A stretch of DNA of 6,591 nt, taken from contig JAMCVO010000274.1 in the NCBI GenBank assembly GCA_023475715.1, forward strand, positions 1-6,591, read 5' to 3'. Every line of letters begins with the position of its first letter. Position 1 is the first letter of the stretch. The DNA is from Actinomycetota bacterium (GTDB taxonomy: Bacteria; Actinomycetota; Humimicrobiia; Humimicrobiales; Humimicrobiaceae). Both the position numbers and the translations under genes were made by a program. Below, piece after piece: positions 5,696 to 6,591 of this stretch. The notes under the pieces are model-generated. The model had not been told where the DNA came from. It was given only the letters and a program-made list of their open reading frames with translations, and searched no databases.

Positions 5696-6591
5696 TTACA
5701 TTCTAATATTCCAGCCAATTGAAAATATAATACTAAACAGCAAAAGCATCTGACTTGTGATGCCTAAAACTGGAATCAGAGACTCTGGACCAGGCCTGGA
5801 AATCAATAATTTTACCGGTTTTACTGCCATTATTATTGTTAAGACTGCAATAAGAGAAAAATAATGGGCCCTCGTAATTAAAACCAGCACGACAGGTATC
5901 AAATGAGCGGTAATAACACAAAACAAATATTGTCCAACTCCAAAATTGTATCCGAACTTTACAATAAGGGTCTTTTTGCCTGCTTCTTTATCCGTCCTTA
6001 AATCTCTTATATTATTCGCAGCCAGAATTGCAGTCGAAAACAAACCAGGTGCTATGCTTGCTATAAAAATAATATAGTTTAACTTTAAAACCTGGAGATA
6101 ATAAGTTCCTGTTATCGATATAAGTCCGAAAAAAATAAAAACAAACAAATCTCCAAGCCCAATATAACCTATAGGTGCAGGTCCCGCTGTATAAAGTATT
6201 CCAAAAATTATTGCAAGGAATCCTATAATCAAAACCGGATAACCACCGCGGATAACAAGAAAAGCACCAAAAATTATTGCTAATGCAAATGTTATTATAA
6301 AAGCAGCAAGCATGTCCTTCTTTTTTACAAGGCCTGCATGAACTAATCTTACAGGGCCGATTCTTTTGTCAGTATCAGTGCCTTTGACAAAATCAAAATA
6401 ATCATTGGCAAGATTTGTCCCTATCTGGATCAAAAGAGCAGCAATTATAGTAAATACAGCGATCGGGATATTTATTTTAGTATCATAAAGAGCTAAAGCG
6501 AGCCCCATAATAACCGGAGCTATAGCTGCCGGCAATGTTTTAGGCCGTGTACCTGCAATCCATATCTTTATTTTGCTTGTTCTTGCACTGG
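5696..6591 (-). CDS. menA: 1,4-Dihydroxy-2-naphthoate polyprenyltransferase, 5' end cut by right edge
   Basis: This UbiA-family integral membrane prenyltransferase attaches a polyprenyl chain to DHNA, making demethylmenaquinone. The frame stays open to the window edge: before the TTG at 6535 it reads KIKIWIAGTRPKT, which is the expected MenA N terminus (R-P-K-T-L-P), and no start codon occurs in those 18 codons. The true start therefore lies just outside, and the visible part is 297 residues against about 300 for the family. The first Asp-rich motif is NDYFDFVKG (visible residues 62-70) followed by DTDKR and GPVRLVHAG. The second is NNIRDLRTDKEAGKKTL (about 192-208). The GPxR-x5-G pattern after the first motif favours MenA over UbiA or other family members. 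Most of the rest is hydrophobic, about eight or nine helices. It is the first visible gene of the menA-menC-menE run. Confidence 0.92.
   Translation of the reverse strand, partial: SARTSKIKIWIAGTRPKTLPAAIAPVIMGLALALYDTKINIPIAVFTIIAALLIQIGTNLANDYFDFVKGTDTDKRIGPVRLVHAGLVKKKDMLAAFIITFALAIIFGAFLVIRGGYPVLIIGFLAIIFGILYTAGPAPIGYIGLGDLFVFIFFGLISITGTYYLQVLKLNYIIFIASIAPGLFSTAILAANNIRDLRTDKEAGKKTLIVKFGYNFGVGQYLFCVITAHLIPVVLVLITRAHYFSLIAVLTIIMAVKPVKLLISRPGPESLIPVLGITSQMLLLFSIIFSIGWNIRM

Noticed and set aside
5686..5697. Perfect 12-bp palindrome AAGATTAATCTT between menA and menC.
   Set aside because: It overlaps the menA stop in a very AT-rich junction; a chance palindrome is likely and there is no promoter need within this operon.
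5696..5718. Longer menC starting at TTG 5718, overlapping menA by 23 bases.
   Set aside because: The 11 extra residues look unlike a MenC N terminus, and the ATG at 5685 gives the expected beginning.
5696..6535. menA taken as a complete gene starting at TTG 6535.
   Set aside because: The conserved MenA N-terminal pattern (R-P-K-T-L-P) continues upstream in frame to the window edge, so that TTG is an internal leucine.

Overview
The window comes from an AT-rich bacterium. Single 60-base lines counted by hand run from about 27% GC (one line each in the menC and menE genes) to about 50-60% GC (in the DUF3048 and transporter genes). Menaquinone genes of the classical MenFDHCEBA route and a YerB-like DUF3048 protein fit a low-GC Gram-positive or deep-branching Terrabacteria lineage. 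That placement is inference; no rRNA or marker gene is present.

Layout, left to right. (1) At 1-313 on the minus strand is the 5' third or so of an exported DUF3048 protein, cut by the left edge. It is easy to miss because it has no ATG, GTG or TTG at its apparent start: a strong GGAGG sits five bases before an ATT. (2) At 421-1737, minus, is a complete MFS_3/EntS-like efflux transporter. (3) A 91-bp divergent spacer carries promoter-like sequence and a 17-bp inverted repeat. (4) At 1829-2981, plus, is a two-gene unit: an unnamed two-helix membrane protein, then a hot-dog acyl-CoA thioesterase one base later. (5) At 3037-6591, minus, is the gene run menA > menC > menE, facing the thioesterase. 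MenA is cut by the right edge; only a few N-terminal residues appear to be missing.

How the genes fit together. MenC dehydrates SHCHC to o-succinylbenzoate (OSB). MenE makes OSB-CoA. MenB (not in the window) closes the ring to DHNA-CoA, a hot-dog thioesterase releases DHNA, and MenA prenylates it in the membrane to demethylmenaquinone. The thioesterase beside menE is therefore a good candidate for the DHNA-CoA hydrolase step (MenI-like), although it is on the opposite strand. MenF, MenD, MenH and MenB would be expected beyond the right edge or elsewhere. The transporter and the DUF3048 protein have no evident link to quinone synthesis.

No RNA gene, mobile element, CRISPR array or gene-free stretch longer than about 110 bp was seen. 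I find no wholly new system. The points most worth a second look are the non-canonical start of the DUF3048 gene, the uncharacterised membrane protein coupled to the thioesterase, and the repeat in front of it.
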